From: Actinoallomurus sp963850195
GTDB taxonomy: Bacteria; Actinomycetota; Actinomycetes; Streptosporangiales; Streptosporangiaceae
Length of the DNA stretch: 64,000 bases
Direction: 5' to 3'
Assembly (NCBI GenBank): GCA_963850195.1
Contig: CAWKKD010000005.1
Span: forward strand, 1 to 64,000
The stretch's first letter is position 1. Every line of letters begins with the position of its first letter. The notes beneath the pieces are model-generated. The model did no database searches and had not been told where the DNA came from. It saw only the letters and a list, made by a program, of their open reading frames with translations. Below, in pieces: positions 53,001 through 60,246 of this stretch. The position numbers were made by a program, and so were the translations under genes.

Positions 53001-54288
53001 GAGCGCCGTTCTGCTGTTCGAGGAAGCCGTCGAACACCGAGATGTTCCGCAACGGCAGGGCCGTGTCGCGGTAGGCCACCACCAGCGACCAGCCACCGAA
53101 TGCGCCGAGACCGTCCAGCCCCTCGGCCGCCTGCAGGTTCGCCGCCGCGTACGTCCCGCCACCGGCCGCCGCCACCAGCGAGGTGACGTCCGCAGAGGCT
53201 CCATAGACGATCCCGGTGGCGGTGGTGTTGTCCGGGGTGTCACCGATGTCGGCGGCCGACGCGGTGATCGTCTGGTACGCGCCGCTGGGGGCCTTGAGCA
53301 GGATCTGCCCGCGCTGGCTGATGTTCGGGGAAAAACGGTTGCCGGCCGGCAGGCCCGGCGTATCGGTCGTCGTCTGGGAGCGTCCGCCCCAGTACAGGCG
53401 TGCGTACGCGATCTGCGCTCCGGCCGTCAGCTGGAGGTCGGCGGCGCTGGAGTTGAACGTCGAAGGGTCGCCGTCCACGTCGACGAACTGGGCGGCGACA
53501 TTGTTGTTACCCGAGCCGTTCCGGCGGGTGAGGCAGTCCGGGACCACGGGCGGATAGCAGGTCAGTAGCGTGTTCCCTGCCCGGGTCACGGCCCCGCGGA
53601 AGTTGTTCACATACCGCTGACCGAACGCGATCGGCGCCTTCCGCGCCGCCTTCGCGCGGACACCCGAGCGGATGGACCCGTCCGCGACGGGAGCCTCGGC
53701 AGACGACCGGCGCTGCGCGACCCCGTCGGTCCCCGTCCCCTGCGCCGCGTTGGCCGGGGGTTGCCGGTCGGCGGTCTCCGGGGTACCGGCGGCCAGTGGC
53801 TGGTCGGCCGCGTCATGGCAGGTCGTTCCCGCGTACGTGTCTACCGTCCGGATGGATGCCCGCCCGGCGCGCGGCCGGAAGGCGTAGCGGACCGTAGCGG
53901 CGCCGCCGGCGGCGAGATCGCCGGCCCAGCTGAGCAACGGCCTGCGGTACGTCACGCTGCCCGCAGTCGCCTGCGCTCCGGGCAGAGCCGCGTCGTCAGT
54001 CGCGTCGGAGAGGTCCTCGGCGAAGCGCGCCCCCTTCGCATCGACACGACCCGTGTTCTCGACGGTCAGCGTGACGGTCGCCCGATCGTCACTCGGCCGT
54101 ACCTCCCGCGTCAGCCGAAGCTCCGGTCCGGTCCTTCCCGGACCACAGTCGATGACGAACGCCCGCTCAACGCCTCTCGCCGGAAGGGCAGCGGAAGAAT
54201 GCACCGCCGGGCCCAGACCGACCGCGCACGCGATAAAGCCTGCCAGCGCACTTCTGGTGGCGCCTCTACGTGCGTGGGCATCGACCAT
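47017..54288 (-). CDS. Giant secreted protein with ~15 DUF11/DUF7507-type repeats
   Basis: The 2,423-aa reading starts with a signal peptide (SALAGFIACAVGLGPAVHSS). An N-terminal domain (about residues 40-190) resembles DUF11-type folds. It is followed by a ~330-residue globular domain (YARLYWGGRSQTTTD, GWSLVVAYRDTALPLRNISV, DAYWPHAFFTQIDL), one DUF11 domain, and 14 repeats of 115 aa typified by LLKTA...VTYSY...NTGNTTLTNV...PPVITCPVTTLAP..STTCTGTY, plus a diverged fifteenth. No LPxTG or C-terminal span is visible. ATG 54288 follows GGGGGAGC. Near 47150 a one-base shift would restore GTHAGAGTGSVTAIAAG and end at 46989, so the printed end is probably wrong. Likely a long cell-surface stalk or adhesin. 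Confidence 0.88.
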   Translation of the reverse strand: MVDAHARRGATRSALAGFIACAVGLGPAVHSSAALPARGVERAFVIDCGPGRTGPELRLTREVRPSDDRATVTLTVENTGRVDAKGARFAEDLSDATDDAALPGAQATAGSVTYRRPLLSWAGDLAAGGAATVRYAFRPRAGRASIRTVDTYAGTTCHDAADQPLAAGTPETADRQPPANAAQGTGTDGVAQRRSSAEAPVADGSIRSGVRAKAARKAPIAFGQRYVNNFRGAVTRAGNTLLTCYPPVVPDCLTRRNGSGNNNVAAQFVDVDGDPSTFNSSAADLQLTAGAQIAYARLYWGGRSQTTTDTPGLPAGNRFSPNISQRGQILLKAPSGAYQTITASAADIGDTPDNTTATGIVYGASADVTSLVAAAGGGTYAAANLQAAEGLDGLGAFGGWSLVVAYRDTALPLRNISVFDGFLEQQNGAPDTTINLSGFKTPVTGPVNVQLGQIAYDGDNAITGDSLSVKTTNGPLTVLSDALHPPNNFFNSTIATLGNQVTARNPTYTNTLGYDSNILNASSAFRNNDTSAQFTFSTVGDAYWPHAFFTQIDLHQANLTLTKTAQVVGGGTPVPGSVVQYTVTATNTGDDNAINVVLSDPIPANTTYVPGTIVIASGPNAGPKTDQPGDDQGEFVGNSVNLQLGTGATAFAGGTLTPGQSTSATFRVTLGPNSPGTSVTNTSTVSYASADTPTQPGTTSATSTVIVPPQISSLALLKTAAPTAVTAAGQTVTYSFLVTNTGNTTLTNVGAVDVAFSGSGAPPVIMCPVTMLAPGQSTTCTGTYTTTQADVDAGSVVDTATASGTPPTGPAVTSNPSTATVTASPAPGLALLKTASPGTFGVAGRVITYSYEIVNTGNTTLTNVGAVDVAFSGSGAPPVITCPVTTLAPQASTTCTGTYTTTQADVDAGSVVDTATASGTPPTGPAVTSNPSTATVTASPAPGLALLKTASPSSVRTVGRVITYSYEIVNTGNTTLTNVGAVDVAFSGSGAPPVITCPVTTLAPGQSTTCTGTYTTTQADLDSGSVVNTATASGTPPTGPAITSDPSTATVTVVQAPSLALLKTAAPSAVTAAGQTVTYSYLVVNTGNTTLTNVSAVDIAFSGSGAPPVITCPVTTLAPGQSTTCTGTYTVSQADLDAGSVVNTATASGTPPTGPAITSDPSTATVTTTPGPQLQLLKTASPGTFGVAGRVITYSFLVVNTGNVTLTNVGAVDVAFSGSGAPPVIMCPVTMLAPGQSTTCTGTYTTTQADVDAGSVVDTATASGTPPTGPAVTSNPSTATVTASPAPGLALLKTASPSSVRTVGRVITYSYEIVNTGNTTLTNVGAVDVAFSGSGAPPVITCPVTTLAPGQSTTCTGTYTTTQADLDSGSVVNTATASGTPPTGPAITSNPSTATVTAELISSLVLLKTAVPSTVSAAGQTVTYSYEIVNTGNTTLTNVSAVDIAFSGSGAPPVITCPVTTLAPGQSTTCTGTYTVSQADLDAGSVVNTATASGTPPTGPAITSDPSTATVTATPVPGLALLKTAVPAVVTVAGETVTYSFVVTNTGNTTLTNVSATDTGFSGSGTPPVITCPVTTLAPQQSTTCTGTYAVTQADIDAGSVVDTATASGTPPTGPPVTSNPSTATVTATSVPGLTLLKTAAPTVVTAAGQTITYSYAVTNIGNTTLTGLNVVDTLFTGRNAPPVIACPVTTLEPQQSTTCTGTYTVTQADIDAGSIVDTAIASGTPPTGPPVTSNPSTATVTATPAPGLALLKTATPLTVAAAGQTVTYSFLVTNTGNTTSTNVSAADIAFSGTGTPPVIACPVTTLEPQQSTTCTGTYTVTQADIDAGSIVDTATASGTPPTGPAVTSNPSTATVTATPAPLLGLLKTANPSAVTAAGQSVTYSYLITNTGNTTVTGVNVTDTVFSGTGTPPVITCPVTTLAPQESTTCTSSYTVTQPDINSGSVVNTATASAMPPSGPAVSSNPSTAAVVAAPVPDLTLLKTANPSAVTAAGQTVTYSYLITNTGNTTLANVSATDTAFSGTGTPPVIACPVTTLAPQQSTTCTGTYTVTQADIGAGSVVNTATASGTPPTGPAITSPPSTATVTVTPAPALALLKTARPASYTTAGEIITYSYLITNTGNTGLTNVSATDTAFSGSGTPPVVTCPVTTLAPQQSTTCTGTYAVTQADIDNGVVTNTAIATGTPPTGPPVTSPPSTAVVPDEAFPELTLAKTATPTTVTAAGQTVTYSYLITNTGNTTLANVSATDTAFSGTGTPPVITCPVTTLAPQQSTTCTGTYVVTRADVNAGTITNAATASGTTPTGTIITSDPSTATVTTTRSPLVRIVKPGTVAITNNGNTTIAINGNGTTADLDLTQRALSGSRTLSCPVTTLAPNDSTTCTVTSGRHTRRSRHRIRHRDRSRYFTDQPAAHRRARLRAHKNR
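47130..52170. repeat. Intragenic 345-bp tandem repeats with a 1,035-bp super-repeat
   Basis: Phased units start every 345 bp (for example at 48986, 49331, 49676, 50021, 50366, 50711, 51056, 51401, 51746). Units at 49.68-50.71 kb and 50.71-51.75 kb form two copies of a three-unit block offset by 1,035 bp, with stretches of over 200 bp that look identical (compare 49787-50000 with 50822-51035). In protein terms repeats 2-3-4 match repeats 5-6-7. Confidence 0.85.
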
Positions 54289-54628
54289 CGAATCGCTCCC
54301 CCTGCGAACCTTCCAGCGGACATATCCGGATCAGCCAACTGGGGGGGCATATACTTATCTAGACAGTGATCTTGAGCGTGGCTCAGAGAAGATAACCAGA
54401 TCGCCAAGACCTGAAACATAGGCCGTACATTTCAGGCACGGACTAACGATCTATATTTTTATCCTCATCTGCCATTCCCAACGGGAAGCATCTTCTACGA
54501 TGCTGTGACATCGACATTGGATCTCATCCCGGAATGGCCGGACACAGGATCGATCGGCGTGCGGCCTGCCGCAGTTGCTCGACCGTCGTGTCGTAGCTGC
54601 CGGCGGCCACGAGTTCCAGCCGTGACGG
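54289..54628. other. Promoter region of the giant gene and non-coding spacer
   Basis: 54330-54480 is AT-rich for this genome (ATATACTTATCTAGACAGTG, ATATTTTTATCC) and should contain the minus-strand promoter of the 54288 gene. No gene is visible up to the WS/DGAT remnant. Confidence 0.4.
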
Positions 54629-54806
54629 TTACGCCTCGGCCTCGGGCAGTGGCGTCTCGACGAGGTGGTCCTTCGTGACGGGGGCGTCGGGGCTGAGGTC
54701 GAACAGGCTGGTCATCAGATCCCTACCGGCAACCCCTTCGACCAGCCACATCTCCCATAGTGGCCGGCTGGGGTCGAGCGGCACCCTGCGCACACGTTGC
54801 CGGATC
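54629..54806 (-). pseudogene. Wax ester synthase / diacylglycerol acyltransferase remnant
   Basis: The minus strand reads RRVPLDPSRPLWEMWLVEGV followed by AGRDLMTSLFDLSPDAPV. The first part matches the segment before the HHxxxDG active site of WS/DGAT proteins, and FDLSPDAP matches a segment shortly after it. The active site itself is deleted. It ends at a stop at 54629-54631. Confidence 0.6.
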
Positions 54807-57458
54807 TCACCGAAGGCGGCGCAGGTAGGGATCCCACCGTCGCTGCGGCACGACGCGGATCCGCGCGTCCACGGCGAACACGCCGTCCGGGCCGGCGATG
54901 ACCGGGTTGACCTCGACCTCGACGATGTCGGGGTGGTCCTCCGCGAGGCGGGACAACCGGTGCAGGACGTCCTCCAACGCCGCGGTGTCCACGGCCGGCG
55001 TTCCTCTGTGGCCGAACAGCAGGGGCGCGCTGCGTACGGAGCGGATCAGCTCGGCGGCGTCGACGTCGGTCAACGGAGTGAGGCGTGCTGACCGGTCGCC
55101 GAGGACGTCCGTGGCGACGCCGCCGAGGCCGAAGACCACGAGGGGACCGAACAACGGCTCCTGGACGATCCCGCACAGGACCTCGACGCCTTGACGGACC
55201 ATCCGCTGGACCAGCACGCCGTCGAGCGAGCCTCCGAAGCCGGCCACGAAGCGTCTGTAGGCTCGCCGCACGTTCCGGGCTCCGTGCAGGTCGAGCCGGA
55301 CCGCTCCGGCGTCGCTCTTGTGGACGAGGCCGGGCACGTGCGCCTTGAGCGCGACCTCGCCGCCGAGTTCGGCGGCGTGGTGTACCGCGTCCTCCTCCGA
55401 GGCGGCCCACCGCCAGTCGGGCACGGGCAGGCCGTAGGCGGCCAGCACGTCGAGCGCCCGGACCGGCGGCAGCCAGCCGCCCTGCGGTGACTCGGTGAGG
55501 AAGTGCTGGATGGTCCGGGCCGCGAGACGGATGTGGAGACCGGCGAGATCGGGCACTCGCCCGGGAGGGCGTTCCAGCCAGCGGCGACGGGACCGCACGC
55601 GGGCCAGAGCGCGTACGGCCTGCTCGGGAAAGGCATAGGCGGGGATGCGCCGTCCGGCCGGTCCGTGCAGGACACGGACGGTGTCGGGCTGGCCGAGTAC
55701 GACTGCCGCCGTCGTCGTGTCCGTCTCGCCGTCGCCCAGGTGGGCGGCCGGATCGGAGACCGCCGTCGGCGCGACGATCACGATGACGGCGTCGACGCCT
55801 TCGTCCGCGCCGATGAGATCCACGCACCGGCTGAAGAGCTCCGGCTCGATGGCCGCGGTGGTGTCCACCGGACCGACGCACGCGGCACCCGGCGGCAGCA
55901 TCCGCGTCAGCTCCCGGACGGTCGCCTCCGTAAGGGACGCGATGGCGAGGCCCGCCCCGGCACAGGCGTCCGCCGCGAGGACTCCGGCGCCTCCCGCGTT
56001 CGAGACGATCGCGACGCGAGGGCCGGCCGGTAGGGGCTGGTGCGCGAGCATCGCGGTGGTGTCGAGCAGCTCACCGAGTCCCTCGGTGGTGATGATCCCG
56101 GCCTGCCGGAACAGCGCCTCCTGCGTGACCGCGGGCGTGGCCGCCGCAGCCGTGTGGGAGGTCACCGCCCGGTGTCCCACCGCCGAGCGCCCGGCGACCA
56201 CGGTGAGCAGCGGAATCCGGCGCCCGACCCGGCGGGCGGTGCGGGCGAACTTACGTGGGTTGCCGAATGACTCCAGGTACAGCAGGCCGATGCGAGTGGT
56301 GTTATCGGTCTCCCACCACAGCAGCATGTCGTTGCTGCTCACGTCGTGCTTGTCCCCCGTCGAGACGAATGTCGACACGCCGACCTCCAGCCGGGACAGA
56401 TGGCGGCTCAACGCGATGCCGATCCCGCCGGACTGGACGACGACCCCGGCGATACCCGGATCGGCCGCATGCGCGGCGAAGGTGGCGTCGAGCCGAACGG
56501 CCGTGTTCGCGACGCCGAAACAGTTCGGGCCGACGAGGCGCATGCCGTGACGGTGGCAGGTGTCGAGCAGGTCGCGGCCGTGCAGCCTGGAAGTGATCAC
56601 CACGAGGGATCTCACTCCGCGGGTCCCGCACTCCTCCGCGACCCGGCTGACGGCGTCCGGCGGCACCGCGAGCACCGCCAGGTCGGGGGGCTCGGGAAGC
56701 GCGGCCACCGACGGGAAGCACGGCGCTCCGGCCAGCCACTCACCCGCGTTCGGGTTGACGGCGTACACCGGGCCGTCGAAACCGCTGCCTATCAAGTTGC
56801 GCAGGATCGCTCCGCCCACCGACCCCGCGCGGCGGCCGGCCCCTATTACGGCGATGGAGGCCGGGCACAGCAGGTGCCGCAGGCTCGCGACGTCGGCGCG
56901 GCGCTCCCGCTCCGCGACGGCGTCAAGGAAACCCCGGTCATCTGTCAGCGGCATCGTCACCTCGACGACTCCGTTCGCCGTGTGCCGGTGGACGGGGAGT
57001 CCCGCGCAGGAGAACACACGCAGCATCGGGATGTTCTGGGGCAGGATTTCGGCGCGGAAGGCACGGATCCCCCGCGCGCGTGCCACTGAGATCAGATGCT
57101 CCAGCAGGAGCGTCCCCACACCCTGGTCGTGCATCCGATCCGCGACGGCGAGCGCGATCTCGGCCACGCCCACCTCGAGGGTGCGCTCGTACTCCCCGAC
57201 GCCGATGAGGTCCGAGCCGGCCCAGGCGCCGAGAACCACGTGATCAGCCCCATGGTCGCGGCACAGGCGTGCCGCGGTCTCATCGGCGATCCCGAGGCCG
57301 AAACCGAAGAAGCGCAGATACAGGTTCTCCGGTGACATGAGGCGGTGCAGGTCCCGGACCGTGGCGATGTCGTCCGGGCGGACCTGGCGGATCGCGATGG
57401 TCGTGCCATTGGTGAGCAGCGCGTACGCAGGCTCGATGACAGCAGCGACCTGGGACAT
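54807..57458 (-). CDS. GNAT acetyltransferase fused to NDP-forming acyl-CoA synthetase
   Basis: The 883-aa protein has an N-terminal GNAT domain (about residues 1-165; LGAWAGSDLIGVGEYE, DRMHDQGVGTLLLEHLISVARARGI with the acetyl-CoA loop). It continues with a CoA-binding Rossmann domain (SIAVIGAGRRAGSVGGAIL, VYAVNPN), succinyl-CoA-ligase-like domains (GIGIALSRHLSRLEVGVSTFVSTGDKHDVSSNDML, VAIVSNAGGAGVLAADAC), and a C-terminal ATP-grasp domain (EVALKAHVPGLVHKSDAGAVRLDL, FGLGGVATDVLGD, EVEVNPVIAGPDGV). Related proteins are lysine acetyltransferases regulated by the synthetase-like part. The GNAT domain is N-terminal here, opposite to enterobacterial Pat. Two DosR-like boxes lie upstream. Confidence 0.9.
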   Translation of the reverse strand: MSQVAAVIEPAYALLTNGTTIAIRQVRPDDIATVRDLHRLMSPENLYLRFFGFGLGIADETAARLCRDHGADHVVLGAWAGSDLIGVGEYERTLEVGVAEIALAVADRMHDQGVGTLLLEHLISVARARGIRAFRAEILPQNIPMLRVFSCAGLPVHRHTANGVVEVTMPLTDDRGFLDAVAERERRADVASLRHLLCPASIAVIGAGRRAGSVGGAILRNLIGSGFDGPVYAVNPNAGEWLAGAPCFPSVAALPEPPDLAVLAVPPDAVSRVAEECGTRGVRSLVVITSRLHGRDLLDTCHRHGMRLVGPNCFGVANTAVRLDATFAAHAADPGIAGVVVQSGGIGIALSRHLSRLEVGVSTFVSTGDKHDVSSNDMLLWWETDNTTRIGLLYLESFGNPRKFARTARRVGRRIPLLTVVAGRSAVGHRAVTSHTAAAATPAVTQEALFRQAGIITTEGLGELLDTTAMLAHQPLPAGPRVAIVSNAGGAGVLAADACAGAGLAIASLTEATVRELTRMLPPGAACVGPVDTTAAIEPELFSRCVDLIGADEGVDAVIVIVAPTAVSDPAAHLGDGETDTTTAAVVLGQPDTVRVLHGPAGRRIPAYAFPEQAVRALARVRSRRRWLERPPGRVPDLAGLHIRLAARTIQHFLTESPQGGWLPPVRALDVLAAYGLPVPDWRWAASEEDAVHHAAELGGEVALKAHVPGLVHKSDAGAVRLDLHGARNVRRAYRRFVAGFGGSLDGVLVQRMVRQGVEVLCGIVQEPLFGPLVVFGLGGVATDVLGDRSARLTPLTDVDAAELIRSVRSAPLLFGHRGTPAVDTAALEDVLHRLSRLAEDHPDIVEVEVNPVIAGPDGVFAVDARIRVVPQRRWDPYLRRLR

Positions 57459-57513
57459 GTGCTCCAGGATCCATCGGCTGGTCCGCCGGGTCAGCGGGCA
57501 GAGGTCACCGAGA

Positions 57514-57601
57514 GGCGGGACCTTCGGTCCGCATCCGGAGGTCGCCGGGGGAAACGCCGCGGCGGGTCACCTTCGCCGAACGTCGGGACGAAAGTCCTTT
57601 T
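57514..57601 (-). promoter_or_regulatory. Two DevR/DosR-like boxes upstream of the GNAT-synthetase gene
   Basis: GCGGGACCTTCGGTCCGC (57515-57532) is a near-perfect palindrome, and TCGGGACGAAAGTCCTTT (57583-57600) matches the DosR consensus core GGGACTWWAGTCC closely. They lie 57-75 and 125-143 bp before the ATG at 57458. Confidence 0.6.
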
Positions 57602-57652
57602 CTCCCAGGATCGCCGTCCTTACGCAGGAGGCGGCGTCCGCGAGCCGGCGGA

Positions 57653-58648
57653 TCACGGCTCCGGTCTCATCACCTCGTCGGTCGTACGCCGTACGCTCAC
57701 CGGTTTCTCGTCGTCGGCCACTCCGAGCCTCACGATCATCTGCGGGTGGGCGCCGTCACAGAACTGGGCTCGGATGAACTCACGTAGGGGCGGAACCTCC
57801 AGCGCCTGCGTGTGGAAGGCGGCGGAGACACCGTCCTCGGAGGCCCGCAACAGCATCCATTGCAACGCCTGCCCGGCACGTAGCCAATCGGCGCGCTCGT
57901 CACCCGCCGTCGTGAGCAGAACCGCGACCCCGGCCGCGCCGAGGCGCTCCGACTCGGTGAAGCCCCAGCCGTGCCCGCGAGCGAAGTCGCGAGGCGCGAA
58001 GTTCGGGTCGGTGGGTCGCGGGTCACCCGGGTAGGAGTCCTCGCGAACGCCGTCGCGCCGGGCGCTGCCGGGGCGCGGCGCCCAGTGCGCCATCTCGATC
58101 ATGTACGAGGGGTCCCGGCACTCCACCTGCTCGGCGGCCTCGGTGAGTGCGGCGATCGCGATCCGTGCTCTGGGTTCCGCCACGATGTTCAGCGTCACGC
58201 CTTCCTCATACGTGTGTGTACGCAGCGCCTGGAGGAGCCCGGGCGGAAGGCCCTCCGGCCGGAACCCCCCACGGTGCGTGCGGCGCCTTCTGATCTGGTC
58301 GTACATCGTGCGTTCGGCATCGGTGACCGGTTGAGGCGCCCCGACGGTCACGTCGGCGAGCATCCACGGGCGTTCCGGGTCGGACAGGATCTCCACCTGT
58401 GGACGGCGACCGAGGCGGCGGGCCGCGAGGCACAGCGTGAACAGCGTCGTGCCGCAGCTGATCAGCATCTCCCTGCCGTCCGGATCGGCGATCTTGAGGC
58501 GACGCTCGCCGTCGGCGTGCACGGTCACGGTGGTACCCCTCGTACCGAACCACCATGGTTGGGTGTTGTGGACCGACGGGGCCCGCGCGGCGGCCTCGAC
58601 GAGGAACCGCAGGGTGTCCTGATCCGATCGCGCGTCCGCGGCCTTCAT
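57653..58648 (-). CDS. Acg-type nitroreductase-fold protein
   Basis: The 331-aa protein has the Acg family pattern: FLVEAAARAPSVHNTQPWWF at the start (nitroreductase FMN-binding Arg/Ser/N region), REMLISCGTTLFTLCLAARRLG, RRRTHRGGF, and RAGQALQWMLLRASEDGVSAAF near the C-terminus. Acg (Rv2032) is a DosR-regulated FMN-binding protein in Mycobacterium tuberculosis, whose fold covers the flavin site. Its ATG at 58648 overlaps the USP stop by 4 bp, so the two are coupled. Confidence 0.88.
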   Translation of the reverse strand: MKAADARSDQDTLRFLVEAAARAPSVHNTQPWWFGTRGTTVTVHADGERRLKIADPDGREMLISCGTTLFTLCLAARRLGRRPQVEILSDPERPWMLADVTVGAPQPVTDAERTMYDQIRRRRTHRGGFRPEGLPPGLLQALRTHTYEEGVTLNIVAEPRARIAIAALTEAAEQVECRDPSYMIEMAHWAPRPGSARRDGVREDSYPGDPRPTDPNFAPRDFARGHGWGFTESERLGAAGVAVLLTTAGDERADWLRAGQALQWMLLRASEDGVSAAFHTQALEVPPLREFIRAQFCDGAHPQMIVRLGVADDEKPVSVRRTTDEVMRPEP

Positions 58649-59526
58649 GATGCCTCCTGGTTCGGCCCGGCCAGTGGTACGACCGCCAGCGGGCATTGTG
58701 TGTGATGGAGCAGGGCGTGGGTCACCGAGCCCAACAGGAGACCGGCGAACCCGCCCCGGCCGCGGGTGCCGACGACCAAGAGATCGGCGCGCGCAGACGC
58801 TCCGGTCAGGATGCGGACCGGACGGCCGTGCACGGTCTCGGCGACGACCTCCACACCGGGAAACCGCTCCCGCCATGGGGCCAGTGCCTCGTCGAGCACT
58901 TGTGTCTCCGTCTGGGCGATGGTCTCCAGGTCGGCGGATCGGGGCTGGATGACGCTTGGTCCGAAGACGCCGGGATAGGCCCAGGAATGGACCGCGTGCA
59001 GCCGGGCGCCGCGGGTGACGGCCTCCTCGAACGCGAAGCGGATCGCGGACCGCTCCCCGGGCGCTCCGTCCACGCCGAGGACGACCTCGCCTCGCGGAAA
59101 GCGTTCCAGATCGTTCACCACCACCGCCGGGACCCGAGCATGCGTGATCACCTGCCAGGCCGTCGAACCAGGCGACCACCTGGACAGCGTTCCGGCTCCA
59201 TGGCCGCCCAGAACGATCATGGCAGCGTCGCCGGCCTGCTCCAGAAGGAGCTTGGTCGCCGGGCCCAGCAGGAGTTCCCGATCCACTCCGACGTCGGGAT
59301 TACACCCGTACGCGAGGGCCACGGCGTCTTCGAGCAGTTGCCGGCCTGCGGCGATCACCTCTTCGGGCAGGACTCCGCTTTCCGGGCCGCGCGGTATGTC
59401 GTACAGCCACGGAATCGTGTGCACCAACCGCAGGGTCCTGTCACGCCGGATCGCCGCTTCCACCGCCCACGCGACGGCGGCCTTGCTGTGCGGGGAACCG
59501 TCGACCCCCACGATGATCGTGTCCAT
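58645..59526 (-). CDS. Universal stress protein, tandem USP domains
   Basis: The 293-aa protein has two complete USP halves: DTIIVGVDGSPHSKAAVAWA with AAMIVLGGHGAGTLSRWSPGSTAWQVI, and GEVVLGVDGAPGERSAIRFA with LLVVGTRGRGGFAGLLLGSVTHALLHHTQCPLAVV. Both keep a GxxGx9GS-type nucleotide loop, though the first is diverged. ATG 59526 is used. It is the first gene of a USP-Acg operon, with a DosR-like box about 84-100 bp upstream. Confidence 0.92.
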   Translation of the reverse strand: MDTIIVGVDGSPHSKAAVAWAVEAAIRRDRTLRLVHTIPWLYDIPRGPESGVLPEEVIAAGRQLLEDAVALAYGCNPDVGVDRELLLGPATKLLLEQAGDAAMIVLGGHGAGTLSRWSPGSTAWQVITHARVPAVVVNDLERFPRGEVVLGVDGAPGERSAIRFAFEEAVTRGARLHAVHSWAYPGVFGPSVIQPRSADLETIAQTETQVLDEALAPWRERFPGVEVVAETVHGRPVRILTGASARADLLVVGTRGRGGFAGLLLGSVTHALLHHTQCPLAVVPLAGPNQEAS

Positions 59527-59608
59527 GAGCGGCCCTCCGCGAGATGCGTCCCTGCAGTCCACCGTCTCCTCATAGGGATCCGCCCGGGGAGTGCCGAGCG
59601 ACTCCGGA

Positions 59609-59626
59609 GTTCGGGACCTTCGCCCC
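59609..59626 (-). promoter_or_regulatory. DevR/DosR-like box upstream of the USP-Acg operon
   Basis: TTCGGGACCTTCGCCCC (59610-59626) matches the GGGACYTTNGSCCC half-palindrome with one base missing. It is placed about 84-100 bp before the USP ATG. The rest of 59527-59770 holds no gene. Confidence 0.45.
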
Positions 59627-59770
59627 CTCCGAACCGGTCATCCCGTCGGTGACCATGAAATGAGGGGGTGGCCACACGTCGGATGCGGAAACGAGCAGAT
59701 CATCCGAGGGCTGGCCCAAGACGTCGTGGATCAGGGTGCGGAGATCGCTCGTCGGGTGCCTCCGCGCGTC

Positions 59771-60246
59771 ACCGTTCGCGGTATGTGCGGGTACGTACCT
59801 CAGCGGTGGTGGAGTCTCGGCCGACGCCGACCACGACCTCGCCGTGGTTCCCGTCGTTCTCGCCACGAAGGATGATCACCGGTGCTCGAACATGTCCGGC
59901 GAGCCTGAGAGACTGTTGGGGAGCCCTCGTCCGTCGCGAGCGGCGGGCCAGGGGGCGCGTCGCAAGGCGGAGGAGGGAGTCGGCCCGGTGTCGGCCGGCG
60001 ACCGACGACAACGCGGCGAGGCGTCGCCTGGGTGCCGCGCAGTAGGGCATGGGGCTCCCCAACAGTCTCTGAGCCGGTCGACCCCAAGAGCAGGCGACCC
60101 CACGGCTCGACGGCGTGGCCGATGTGCCGGCGACAGCACCTCAGGCCGGCCTCAACGGCCGCCCAGGTGATCGCACGGTCGGCTGGGGCTGAGCCGTCGG
60201 TCCCGGCGATGATGGGCTTGCCCGTTGTCCCTCCAGACCGTGTCAT
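59771..60246 (-). pseudogene. Universal stress protein gene split by a MITE-like insert
   Basis: 60246-60075 reads KPIIAGTDGSAPADRAITWA, then AAVEAGLR and VEPWGRLLLG, the start of a USP domain, with its ATG overlapping the V-ATPase D stop by 4 bp. After the insert at 59908-60070 another frame reads AGHVRAPVIILRGENDGNHG then EVVVGVGRDSTT, the end of one USP half and start of the next. The rest is out of frame. The gene is inactive. Confidence 0.7.
59908..60070. mobile_element. 163-bp MITE-like element with 19-bp inverted ends
   Basis: AGAGACTGTTGGGGAGCCC (59908-59926) is the exact reverse complement of 60052-60070. The inside codes nothing and is GC-rich. GAGCC occurs just outside both ends (59901-59905, with 2 bp between, and 60071-60075), a possible target duplication. 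It interrupts the USP gene. Confidence 0.7.
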
